From Prevotellaceae bacterium (GTDB taxonomy: Bacteria; Bacteroidota; Bacteroidia; Bacteroidales; UBA932), in contig JAISDK010000130.1 of the NCBI GenBank assembly GCA_031264875.1, positions 1-7,844 on the forward strand: a stretch of 7,844 bases of DNA. Reading direction: 5' to 3'. The notes beneath the pieces were generated by a model. It was not told the DNA's origin. It saw only the letters and a program-made list of their open reading frames with translations, and searched no databases. Shown here piece after piece: positions 1-6,434 of this stretch (its first letter is position 1; every line of letters begins with the position of its first letter). A program made the translations under genes and the position numbers.

Positions 1-41
1 TTCAGGGAAGAAAAATTAATAACATATAACAATGTGAACTT

Positions 42-143
42 TCTGGATTGCTTCGTTCCTCGCAATGACGGATAAGCATGTGCTGAGCAATGGGCGTAAT
101 GTAAGACGGTTATCCGTCACTGCGAGGAACGAAGCAATCCAGA
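42..143. repeat. 34-bp inverted repeat, 34-base loop
   Basis: The arms 42-75 and 110-143 pair over 34 positions with one mismatch (A65 against C120); the outer 23 bp are perfect. The arm contains the word GAGGAACGAAGCAATCCAG. As RNA or single-stranded DNA it would make a long cruciform-like hairpin. Words of this kind are familiar as interspersed palindromic repeats in many bacterial genomes, so I infer a dispersed non-coding repeat rather than a local regulator. The only ORF across it simply reads through the arms. There is no T-run after it, so it is not a clear terminator. Confidence 0.85.
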
Positions 144-158
144 GGTTTATAATCTGTT

Positions 159-228
159 ATATCTTGTTTATTTCGCATACCTCAAGCAGCTTTCTCCCTT
201 TAATAGGGATGCGAAATAAACAAGATAT
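159..228. repeat. 20-bp perfect inverted repeat
   Basis: The arms 159-178 and 209-228 are exact reverse complements over 20 bp. The 30-base spacer has its own small stem (CCCT 196-199 with AGGG 205-208). It begins only 15 bases after the previous inverted repeat. No U-tract follows on either strand, so a terminator role is not obvious. It may mark the end of the unseen gene to the left or be a second palindromic repeat element. Bases 229-309 downstream show nothing I can name. Confidence 0.8.
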
Positions 229-309
229 AATTAGGACTGGAGGCCATAACCTTTGACAGGAACGGCTGCGTACCCGTGATTTCGTAACCTAATATATGAA
301 ATAAACGTT

Positions 310-340
310 TTTGCTGTTATTGAAAAAACAATTACATTTG
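310..340 (+). promoter_or_regulatory. Bacteroidota-type promoter of the his operon
   Basis: TTTG at 310-313 and TACATTTG at 333-340 are separated by exactly 19 bases, matching the Bacteroidota primary-sigma consensus TTTG-N19-TAnnTTTG. Transcription would start near 345-350, giving a leader of about 140 bases before hisG. The site sits directly upstream of the putative leader peptide and attenuator. Confidence 0.8.
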
Positions 341-365
341 CGCCGTTTTTATAAGTTAATTTAAG

Positions 366-440
366 ATGAGTAAACGTAAACTTCACTACTTTTATTATCA
401 TCTGATAATTGAGAAGGTGAAGATAATTACAAGTCGGTAA
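366..440 (+). CDS. Putative his operon leader peptide (24 aa)
   Basis: This small ORF runs from ATG 366 to TAA 438 and encodes 24 residues with the run HYFYYH at residues 7-12 (two His codons, CAC 384-386 and CAT 399-401, among four aromatic codons), then a Lys/Ile-rich tail. It lies about 20 bases after the predicted transcription start, and its stop codon forms the first bases of the terminator stem before hisG. This is the arrangement of amino-acid leader peptides, where a ribosome slowed at scarce-tRNA codons changes the RNA fold. Two His codons are few compared with the enterobacterial his leader, so slowing at Tyr/Phe codons could also contribute. The role is inferred from position and structure; no similarity search was possible. 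Confidence 0.6.
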   Translation: MSKRKLHYFYYHLIIEKVKIITSR

Positions 441-457
441 GCCCGTCTGACTCCTTC
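381..457 (+). promoter_or_regulatory. Candidate antiterminator / alternative fold of his leader
   Basis: Competing pairings can be drawn. CTTCAC 381-386, which contains the first His codon, pairs with GTGAAG 417-422. If a ribosome stalled on the His codons covers 381-401, GAAGG 413-417 is free to pair with CCTTC 453-457, and AGTCGG 432-437 can pair with CTGACT 447-452 (one G-U). Both of these use the inner part of the terminator hairpin and would break it. The base pairs are read directly; the switching model is inference. Confidence 0.45.
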
Positions 458-474
458 AGCTGGGCTTATTTTTT
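438..474 (+). terminator. Intrinsic terminator (attenuator) before hisG
   Basis: TAAGCCC 438-444 pairs with GGGCTTA 462-468. A second helix, CTGA 447-450 with TCAG 456-459, closes a CTCCT loop, and six T residues follow at 469-474. It ends 12 bases before the hisG start, inside the leader of its own operon, so it should act as a conditional attenuator rather than as the end of an upstream gene. Confidence 0.85.
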
Positions 475-486
475 AATGAAAGATAA

Positions 487-1347
487 ATGGGAAAAAAACT
501 TAAAATTGCAATCCAGAAAAGCGGAAGACTCAGTGAAAAATCTCTGGCGCTGCTCAAAGAGTGTGGAATCAAGCTGTCCGGCGGTAACGGGAAACTGAAA
601 GCCGAAGCGAAAAATTTTCCGGTAGAAGTATTGTTTCTGAGGGATGACGATATTCCCCAATATGTTGAACAGGGCGTTGCCGATATTGGCATTCTGGGCG
701 AAAACGAAGTGTGGGAAAAGAAAAAAGACGTATTGACAGTCGAAAAGTTAGGGTTTGCCGGCTGCCGCATGTCGCTTGCAATTCCTAAGGACGAGGAATA
801 TACGGGCTTGTCGTTTTTCAATGGCAAAAAAGTAGCAACAAGTTATCCGGAGATACTGAACGGTTTTTTCGCAAAAAAAAATATCATCGTCGAGATAGAA
901 GAAATCGGCGGAAGCGTGGAGATTGCTCCGGGAATAGGGCTGGCCGATGCGATTTTCGATATCGTAAGCACCGGCAGTACGCTATTGATGAACGGACTGA
1001 AAGAAGTGGAAGTCGTTGTGGAAAGCGAAGCGGCGCTGATTTCAAACAAATCGCTGAGCGAAGAGAAAAAAGCGATACTCGACAAGCTTGTTTTCAGGAT
1101 AAAAGCCGTGCTGCGCGCATCCGAAAACAAATACATAACCCTGAATGCACCGCTGTCGTCTGTTCCGGAAATCACAGCGCTGCTACCCGGAATGAAAAGT
1201 CCCACAATCGTGCCCCTCGCCGAAAAAGACTGGTGCGGAATACATTCCGTTGTCAGGGAAGATGAATTTTGGGACATCATCGACAAAATGAAAGAACTTG
1301 GCGCAGAAGGCATACTGGTTATTCCGATAGAGAAAATGATACTGTAA
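487..1347 (+). CDS. hisG: ATP phosphoribosyltransferase, long form
   Basis: HisG catalyses the first step of histidine synthesis in the cytosol, joining ATP and PRPP to give phosphoribosyl-ATP. The 286 residues match the long, self-contained HisG, not the short form that needs HisZ. The N-terminal part begins LKIAIQKSGRL. The PRPP-binding signature is at about 152-165 (LADAIFDIVSTGST). The C-terminal ACT-like regulatory domain, about 213-286, includes WCGIHSVVREDEFWDIID; in this family it is where histidine feedback acts. The ATG at 487 is chosen because it gives the family-typical N-terminus; no Shine-Dalgarno is visible, as is usual in Bacteroidota. It is the first structural gene after the attenuator and is followed by hisD after 20 bases. 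Confidence 0.97.
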   Translation: MGKKLKIAIQKSGRLSEKSLALLKECGIKLSGGNGKLKAEAKNFPVEVLFLRDDDIPQYVEQGVADIGILGENEVWEKKKDVLTVEKLGFAGCRMSLAIPKDEEYTGLSFFNGKKVATSYPEILNGFFAKKNIIVEIEEIGGSVEIAPGIGLADAIFDIVSTGSTLLMNGLKEVEVVVESEAALISNKSLSEEKKAILDKLVFRIKAVLRASENKYITLNAPLSSVPEITALLPGMKSPTIVPLAEKDWCGIHSVVREDEFWDIIDKMKELGAEGILVIPIEKMIL

Positions 1348-1367
1348 TTTCGTAACAGACAACAATT

Positions 1368-2675
1368 GTGGAAAAAATATTATACCCTGACATCAGCAAA
1401 AGAAAGGAAGCAGTTAAACGTCCAAACAAGCCGGAAACGGAACTTGGCGACATTGTGCGGCGAATTTTCCCGGCAATAAAGCAGGACGGAGACAAGGCGC
1501 TGATTAAATATACCCTGGAGTTTGACGGAGTAGCCCTGGAATCCATTGAAGTCAGCAGGGAAGCCATAGCCGGAAGCGGGAATCATTTGCCGGAGGAGCT
1601 GAAAAGCGCCATATCGCAGGCTGCGGCAAATATCCGGAAATTTCATGAAAGCCAGCGGGAAACACCGGTGACTGTCGAAACGGTCAAGGGAGTAAGATGC
1701 TGGCGCGAAAACCGTCCGATAGAACGTGTCGGGATTTATGTACCCGGCGGTTCGGCTCCGCTTTTTTCCACAGTACTGATGCTTGCAATTCCCGCAAAAA
1801 TAGCCGGCTGCAAGGAAATTATCCTGTGTACCCCTCCCGCCGGAACCGGCGGAATACATCCGGCGATACTGTATGCTGCGTATCTTGTTGGCATCGACAG
1901 AATATTTTCCGTTGGCGGCATTCAGGCAATTGGAGCAATGGCCTACGGAACAGAGACTGTGCCGGGAGTAAGCAAAATTTTCGGACCCGGAAACCAGTAC
2001 GTAACCATGGCCAAACAGATTGCGCAAATGTCAGCCGGCGTGGCCATAGACATGCCGGCAGGTCCCAGCGAAGCGCTGATTATTGCCGACGAAACCTGCA
2101 ACCCGGCTTACGTTGCGGCTGACCTCCTGTCGCAGGCGGAACACGGAGCTGACAGTCAGGTCATGCTGCTGTCGGACAGTGAAACGGTTGCCGACAGGGT
2201 GATCGGGGAAATAAACATTCAGATCGAAGCGCTCGCAAGAAAAGACATTGCCGCAATGTCGCTTGAAAACTCGAGAATTATAGTGATGAACAGTATTGAC
2301 GAATGTATAAGTTTATGCAACGAATATGCTCCCGAACATTTGATACTGGCCTGCAGGGATGCAAGACTGGCTGCAGGGCAGATTATTAATGCCGGTTCGG
2401 TGTTTATCGGAAACTACAGCTGCGAAAGCGCCGGCGACTATGCCAGCGGAACAAACCACACTTTGCCAACAAACGGATATGCACGAAACTACAGCGGTGT
2501 GTCACTTGACAGCTTTATCAAAAAAATAACTTTTCAGGAATTAACCGCAGAGGGAATTGCAAATATCGGTCCGGCGGTAGAAATTATGGCTGCCGCCGAA
2601 AAACTCGACGCTCATAAAAACGCAGTATCAATCAGATTAAAAGATTTGGAAAACAGTCAAAATACAGGCAAATGA
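1368..2675 (+). CDS. hisD: Histidinol dehydrogenase (GTG start)
   Basis: HisD carries out the last two steps of histidine synthesis, oxidising L-histidinol through histidinal to histidine with NAD and zinc. The 435 residues are full length (the E. coli enzyme has 434). Zinc ligands expected from E. coli HisD (Gln259, His262, Asp360, His419) correspond to Q256, H259, D357 and H416, and the catalytic Glu-His pair is E323-H324 in APEHL. Other typical blocks are YVPGG (124-128) and FGPGNQYV (205-212). The start is GTG: an in-frame TAA at 1353-1355 precedes it, no ATG lies between, and the N-terminus (I-x-YP, then a downstream RP) fits the family. Its stop overlaps the hisC start by four bases (ATGA), implying translational coupling. 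Confidence 0.97.
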   Translation: MEKILYPDISKRKEAVKRPNKPETELGDIVRRIFPAIKQDGDKALIKYTLEFDGVALESIEVSREAIAGSGNHLPEELKSAISQAAANIRKFHESQRETPVTVETVKGVRCWRENRPIERVGIYVPGGSAPLFSTVLMLAIPAKIAGCKEIILCTPPAGTGGIHPAILYAAYLVGIDRIFSVGGIQAIGAMAYGTETVPGVSKIFGPGNQYVTMAKQIAQMSAGVAIDMPAGPSEALIIADETCNPAYVAADLLSQAEHGADSQVMLLSDSETVADRVIGEINIQIEALARKDIAAMSLENSRIIVMNSIDECISLCNEYAPEHLILACRDARLAAGQIINAGSVFIGNYSCESAGDYASGTNHTLPTNGYARNYSGVSLDSFIKKITFQELTAEGIANIGPAVEIMAAAEKLDAHKNAVSIRLKDLENSQNTGK

Positions 2676-3703
2676 AACAGCTTATTCTTCGCGACATCAT
2701 AAGAAAGAACATTCTTGCCCTTGAACCTTATTCCTGTGCGAGGGATGAGTATATGGGTGACGGCGGGATATTCCTCGACGCCAACGAAAATCCCTTCGGC
2801 ACGCTGAACCGCTATCCCGATCCGTACCAGAGCAAGGTGAAGCAAAAACTCGGTCAGATGAAAAACATTCCGGAAAACAGAATATTCACAGGCAACGGCA
2901 GCGATGAGGTTATAGATTTGGTATTCCGTATTTTTTGCAATCCGGGAATCGACCGGGCGCTGAGCTTCCCCCCGACCTACGGCATGTACAGGGTGTCGGC
3001 GACAATCAATGACGTGGAAATGATAGAGGTCCCTCTGCTTGAAAGTTTTCAGATGGACTTGCCGGCGCTGATTCCCTTTTTTGACGATGCAAGACTGAAA
3101 ATAATTTTCATTTGCTCTCCCAACAATCCCACGGGTAACCTGATGAATCCAAATGACATTAAGTTCATTCTGGAGAATTTCAAAGGCATTGTGTTTGTCG
3201 ATGAGGCTTATATTGATTTTGCCGGATCGAGGTCGCTGATATCCGAAATCGACGAATATCCCAACCTGATTGTTTCACAGACATTCAGCAAAAGCCGATC
3301 GCTGGCTTCAGCAAGAATCGGGATTGCATATTCGAATCCCGAAATCATTGGCTACTACAACAAGGTAAAAGCGCCGTATAACGTCAGCGGGCCGAATCAA
3401 CAAGCCGCCTTCGACGCGCTTGTGAACGAAAACGAGTTTTTGAGCCGCAAGTCGGCCATACTCGAAGAAAAGCGGAGACTGCAGAAAGAGTTTTCTACAA
3501 TTCCACTTATCAAAAAGGTTTATCATTCCGACGCCAATTTCCTGCTGGTTGAAGTCGATGACGCCGACAGTACATACGCCGCGCTGATTGACATGAAAAT
3601 CGTTACGAGAAACCGTAATTCCGTAATCAATAACTGCATCAGAATAACGGTAGGAACGCGCGACGAAAATACGGCCTTACTCAAGGCTCTTAAAAACATA
3701 TAA
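2672..3703 (+). CDS. hisC: Histidinol-phosphate aminotransferase
   Basis: HisC is a PLP-dependent class I/II aminotransferase that converts imidazole acetol-phosphate and glutamate to L-histidinol-phosphate. The 343 residues are a normal length. Visible signatures are LDANENPFG (35-43), GNGSDE (74-79), SPNNPTG (149-155), VDEAY (176-180, PLP-binding Asp177), the Schiff-base lysine K207 in TFSKSRSLAS, and the C-terminal carboxylate-binding R324 in NCIRITVGT. The loop after the lysine has ASARIG where LAGxRxG is common, a mild variation. ATG 2672 overlaps the hisD stop by four bases. HisC enzymes can also transaminate aromatic substrates; nothing here settles whether this one does. hisB does not follow; a regulator gene does. 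Confidence 0.96.
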   Translation: MKQLILRDIIRKNILALEPYSCARDEYMGDGGIFLDANENPFGTLNRYPDPYQSKVKQKLGQMKNIPENRIFTGNGSDEVIDLVFRIFCNPGIDRALSFPPTYGMYRVSATINDVEMIEVPLLESFQMDLPALIPFFDDARLKIIFICSPNNPTGNLMNPNDIKFILENFKGIVFVDEAYIDFAGSRSLISEIDEYPNLIVSQTFSKSRSLASARIGIAYSNPEIIGYYNKVKAPYNVSGPNQQAAFDALVNENEFLSRKSAILEEKRRLQKEFSTIPLIKKVYHSDANFLLVEVDDADSTYAALIDMKIVTRNRNSVINNCIRITVGTRDENTALLKALKNI

Positions 3704-3724
3704 GCAACTGCGAAACACTGAACC

Positions 3725-4663
3725 ATGTCCAAAATCGAAATTAACAAGAGGCAAAGCTTGATTATTAACAAAATTAAAAAAATCAAACATGTCACGTTCG
3801 ATGAAATTCACGATTATTTGCAATACGAATCGGATATGAGCGGTTCAAACTATACCACTTCCCGGCGCACTTTTGCTCGCGACATCGAGGATATAGGTTC
3901 GCTATACGGCATTTATATCCAGTATAATCATTCGGAAAAATACTATTATATCGAAGAGGAATATGAACCCGAAATCAGCGAACGCATGCTCGAAGCCTTC
4001 GACATGTACCATGTATTGGAGGTACAGGAACGGCAGTCGCCTTATTTTCACCTGGAAGAACGCCGTCCTCAGGGCATGGAGCATCTTTACAGTTTGCTGC
4101 ACGCAATTAAAAACAGTCTCCAGATAACTTTCAACTACCGGAAATACTACGAGGAAAATACCGTGAGCCGCACAGTGGAGCCGCTGGTACTTAAGGAATT
4201 TAAATATCGCTGGTATCTTTTCGCGAAGGATATTAACGACGGGAAAAAAGTGAAATGCTATGCTTTAGACCGCCTTTTCGATTTGACAATACACAGTACT
4301 CATTTTGTGGACAGCGAAGATTTTGACATCAACGAACGGCTCAGGTACTGTTTCGGAATAATATCGCCCAACGCCGAAAAGCCGACCAGGGTAGTGCTGT
4401 CGTTTGACGCATTTAACGGAAAGTATGCAAAATCGCTGCCCCTGCACCACACGCAGGAAATTATAAAGGATACGGAGGAGGAACTGCAAATCAGTCTTAA
4501 CGTATATCTCACCCATGATTTCCTGATGGAACTGCTGTCGCACGGCGCTTCCGTTAAAGTTATCGAACCGGAATCGCTGATAGAAACATTGAAAAACATT
4601 TATACGGAAGCGCTCAAACAGTATGACGCTGCGAACGGCGTAAAGACGAAGTGCGTAACATGA
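3725..4663 (+). CDS. WYL-domain HTH transcriptional regulator
   Basis: This 312-residue protein has three parts. The N-terminal winged-helix-like DNA-binding region (about 1-80) carries TSRRTFARDIEDI at 45-57, the recognition-helix style of DeoR/WYL regulators. The WYL domain (about 120-200) has the name motif in YRWYLFA (161-167) and continues through CYALDRL (178-184). The C-terminal WCX-type extension covers about 215-300. WYL domains are thought to sense nucleic-acid-like or nucleotide ligands and many such proteins regulate defence or stress genes; the ligand here is unknown. It begins 21 bases after hisC on the same strand with no terminator or promoter in between, so it should be co-transcribed with hisGDC. 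Regulation of the his operon is possible but is only inferred from position. ATG 3725 gives a usual N-terminus. Confidence 0.88.
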   Translation: MSKIEINKRQSLIINKIKKIKHVTFDEIHDYLQYESDMSGSNYTTSRRTFARDIEDIGSLYGIYIQYNHSEKYYYIEEEYEPEISERMLEAFDMYHVLEVQERQSPYFHLEERRPQGMEHLYSLLHAIKNSLQITFNYRKYYEENTVSRTVEPLVLKEFKYRWYLFAKDINDGKKVKCYALDRLFDLTIHSTHFVDSEDFDINERLRYCFGIISPNAEKPTRVVLSFDAFNGKYAKSLPLHHTQEIIKDTEEELQISLNVYLTHDFLMELLSHGASVKVIEPESLIETLKNIYTEALKQYDAANGVKTKCVT

Positions 4664-4679
4664 GCTGGTTATTATAATC

Positions 4680-4820
4680 TCAGTCCCGCCAGTTTTCAAT
4701 ACAACTTTCACCATTCGTACCCCGAATGATGGTATCTTTGCTGACTGACCTGTCCATATCTCTCACATAAGTCAAAACAGTATCGACCAAATTGAATGAA
4801 AATTCTGTGATATTACTCAT
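4680..4820 (-). CDS. Possible small ORF, 46 aa, unknown
   Basis: On the minus strand an ATG at 4820 opens 46 codons ending in TGA at 4680-4682. The start of the product is MSNITEFSFNLVDTVLTYV, followed by a charged stretch and the end ENWRD. I do not recognise it. In favour: the stretch is visibly richer in G+C than the AT-rich DNA just upstream (4821-5099) and its codons look ordinary. Against: it is short, overlaps nothing that dates it, and could be a leftover of a longer gene. The 21-base repeat array lies just upstream of its start on the same strand. Confidence 0.3.
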   Translation of the reverse strand: MSNITEFSFNLVDTVLTYVRDMDRSVSKDTIIRGTNGESCIENWRD

Positions 4821-4886
4821 AATTCTATAAATTACGTTATTAATAATTGCGTGTTATATGTTTTTATGTAAAAAAACGAAAAAAAT

Positions 4887-5035
4887 CTCTCGTGAATTTA
4901 TTATAATTTTTCTCGTGAAATGGGTTTCATTTCTCGTGAAATGGGTTTCATCTCACAAGAAATGTTTTTTATTTCTCGTGAGATTTTTTTCATCTCTTGT
5001 GTAATGGAAAAATTCTCTCGTGTAAATTCCTTAGT
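4887..5035. repeat. Degenerate 21-bp tandem repeat array, about 7 units
   Basis: The unit is close to TTCTCGTGAAATGGGTTTCA plus T. Two units, 4910-4930 and 4931-4951, are identical and directly joined; about five more degenerate units continue on both sides, starting near 4887, 4952, 4973, 4994 and 5015. The core TCTCGTG or its near-palindromic variant recurs every 19-23 bases (4888, 4911, 4932, 4951, 4974, 4993, 5016). The unit is itself quasi-palindromic: CATTTC-TCGT-GAAATG at 4928-4943 has a 6-bp stem. A stray TTTCGTGAG sits at 5072-5080. The array lies between convergent genes, so it may serve as a terminator zone, or bind a protein at two-turn spacing. Confidence 0.8.
4950..4990 (+). terminator. 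Probable intrinsic terminator within repeat array
   Basis: The 14-base arms 4950-4963 and 4971-4984 pair with a single A-C mismatch on the + strand, with a 7-base loop and a T7 run (4984-4990). This is terminator-like for transcription leaving the WYL gene, about 290 bases past its stop. On the minus strand the same arms pair fully (one G-U) but lack a U-tract, so it would work in one direction only. Confidence 0.55.
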
Positions 5036-5064
5036 ATATCAATATATGCGTAACATGAGGTTAT

Positions 5065-5088
5065 ATTAAGTTTTCGTGAGTACTTAAT
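5065..5088. repeat. 7-bp inverted repeat just past hemW
   Basis: ATTAAGT 5065-5071 pairs with ACTTAAT 5082-5088 around a 10-base loop carrying another copy of the TCGTGAG word. It lies 11 bases past the hemW stop. It is AT-rich and without a clear U-tract, so as a hemW terminator it is weak. Confidence 0.35.
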
Positions 5089-5099
5089 TATTACAGCAA

Positions 5100-6236
5100 T
5101 CAACAATCAACTTCAATAAAGTCGGAGATAATACTGTCGGAAATCAAGAAATACTGTGACGGGATAGCATAATACCGTCCCGTATAAGTCATTCTGCCCG
5201 AGTTCAGATACCGGGCGGCTTTTTTGAGGAATCCGGCACGGAATATTTCGGGTACGGTATTGAGGTCGAGACCGTGCGCTGTTCGCAGCGAGGTTATCAG
5301 GGATTCATTGTAGATGTCTTTTTCCGACAGCGTTTCAACCGTTTCGGGGACGACGCCCCTGCTTATGCTTTCGATATACCGGATGTTGTTGGCAACATTG
5401 CTTTTGCGTGTGCATTTGCCATCGTAACTGTGAGCGGAGGGGCCTATTCCGATGTACTGTCCCCTGTTCCAGTATGCGGAATTGTGGCGGGAGAAGAATC
5501 CGGGCAGGGCGAAATTCGATATTTCATAGTGAACATATCCGGCATCCTGCAGTTTCCTTTCCAGCATTTTATACTGCAAATCGCTCAGCCGGTCATCGAC
5601 GGGACTAAATTCACCCCTGTCTCTCAGTTTGCCCAGAACGGTTTTGCTTTCAATCGACAGGTGGTAGGCGGATATGTGTTCAACGTTCAGTTCGAGGGCA
5701 CGGTCAAGACAGTATTCCCATTCCTTCAGGCTCATGCCCGGGAATCCGTAAATCAGGTCAATACTGATATTGCCGAATCCCGCGCCTTTAGCCCTGCGTA
5801 CCGATTCCGCCGCCTGCCGCGCCGAATGTCTGCGCCGCATAGCCTGCAAGTCACGGTCGATAAATGACTGTATTCCGATGCTCAGCCTGTTTACTCCCGT
5901 TTCGGCAAGCTGCCGGAGATAATCTTCCGTCAGGTCGTCGGGATTGGCTTCGACAGTCCATTCCGAAGGGGATTGCGGGAAAAACAGCGACACGGCTTTT
6001 TCCGACAGTCTTTTCAGTTCGCCGGCACGGTAAACGGTGGGCGTTCCCCCTCCGAAATACAGGGTACAGGGTTCCGGAGTGCCGTACAGCTGTTCGCCTT
6101 TCGATGCCCTGATGTCCATTTCCTTCATCATGCAGTTCAGCATTTCAGCCGTCCGCGCAAGCGAAACGCTGAAGTAAAAATCGCAGTATGAACACAGCTG
6201 CTTGCAGAATGGGATATGAATGTAGAGTCCGGGCAT
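5100..6236 (-). CDS. hemW: Radical SAM heme chaperone HemW
   Basis: The 378 residues form a radical-SAM protein of the HemW class, long annotated as an oxygen-independent coproporphyrinogen III oxidase-like protein. The iron-sulfur cluster motif CxxxCxxC is C11, C15, C18 followed by DF, which is the HemW form; true HemN has a fourth cysteine two residues later. Other marks are FGGGTP (61-66, SAM binding), EANPD (96-100), RLSIGIQSF (117-125), YEISNFA (237-243) and the HemW-specific RHNSAYW (250-256), all in family order. HemW of E. coli and Lactococcus binds heme and delivers it to heme proteins rather than making it. ATG at 6236 gives the usual start, MPGLYIHIPFC. It follows tRNA-Gln by 51 bases with no recognisable promoter of its own, so read-through from upstream is likely. 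Confidence 0.93.
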   Translation of the reverse strand: MPGLYIHIPFCKQLCSYCDFYFSVSLARTAEMLNCMMKEMDIRASKGEQLYGTPEPCTLYFGGGTPTVYRAGELKRLSEKAVSLFFPQSPSEWTVEANPDDLTEDYLRQLAETGVNRLSIGIQSFIDRDLQAMRRRHSARQAAESVRRAKGAGFGNISIDLIYGFPGMSLKEWEYCLDRALELNVEHISAYHLSIESKTVLGKLRDRGEFSPVDDRLSDLQYKMLERKLQDAGYVHYEISNFALPGFFSRHNSAYWNRGQYIGIGPSAHSYDGKCTRKSNVANNIRYIESISRGVVPETVETLSEKDIYNESLITSLRTAHGLDLNTVPEIFRAGFLKKAARYLNSGRMTYTGRYYAIPSQYFLISDSIISDFIEVDC

Positions 6237-6287
6237 ATATACTGCTTTTCAGAATCTTAATAAGGATTTCATGTTTCGGGGGTTTTG

Positions 6288-6358
6288 TTGTCCTACCAGG
6301 ACTCGAACCTGGTCAGGCAGAACCAAAATCTGCAGTGCTACCATTACACCATAGGACA
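6288..6358 (-). tRNA. tRNA-Gln (anticodon TTG)
   Basis: A complete cloverleaf of 71 bases is read on the minus strand. Acceptor arm TGTCCTA/TAGGACA; D arm GTGT/GCAC around AATGGTA; anticodon arm GCAGA/TCTGC around TTTTGGT, giving anticodon TTG (reads CAA); T arm CCAGG/CCTGG around TTCGAGT; discriminator A at 6288. The weak U1-A72 first pair is a known identity feature of tRNA-Gln. The 3' CCA is not encoded (CAA follows). It sits between aroK and hemW on the same strand with its own promoter. Confidence 0.97.
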
Positions 6359-6380
6359 ATGCGCGTTGCAATTGCGGGCG

Positions 6381-6411
6381 CAAAGGTATTAAAAAATAGT
6401 ATTCCTCCAAA
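6381..6411 (-). promoter_or_regulatory. Bacteroidota-type promoter of tRNA-Gln
   Basis: On the minus strand, TTTG at 6411-6408 and TACCTTTG at 6388-6381 are separated by exactly 19 bases, a full match to the Bacteroidota consensus. It lies 22 bases upstream of the tRNA 5' end, in the 76-base gap after aroK, so a primary transcript would have only a short 5' extension. It may also serve hemW by read-through. Confidence 0.78.
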
Positions 6412-6434
6412 AAAACGGTTGAACGCTTCATCTG

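Noticed and set aside
65..256. 63-codon ORF near the left end
   Set aside because: It reads straight through both inverted repeats and has no protein character.
438..474. Terminator of a gene to the left
   Set aside because: It lies downstream of the his promoter, overlaps the leader-peptide stop and has competing folds, so an attenuator is the better reading.
1380..2027. 215-codon minus-strand ORF inside hisD
   Set aside because: It is a shadow of the hisD gene, which has all its catalytic residues.
4265..4714. 149-codon minus-strand ORF antisense to the WYL gene
   Set aside because: It mostly mirrors the well-supported WYL coding sequence; codon pattern and domain motifs favour the plus strand.
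4680..4770. Terminator immediately after the WYL gene
   Set aside because: Only weak imperfect stems (for example CTGG with CCAG) are found and none has a U-tract.
4887..5035. CRISPR array
   Set aside because: The units are 21 bases and directly adjoining with no unique spacers, they are degenerate, and no cas genes are near.
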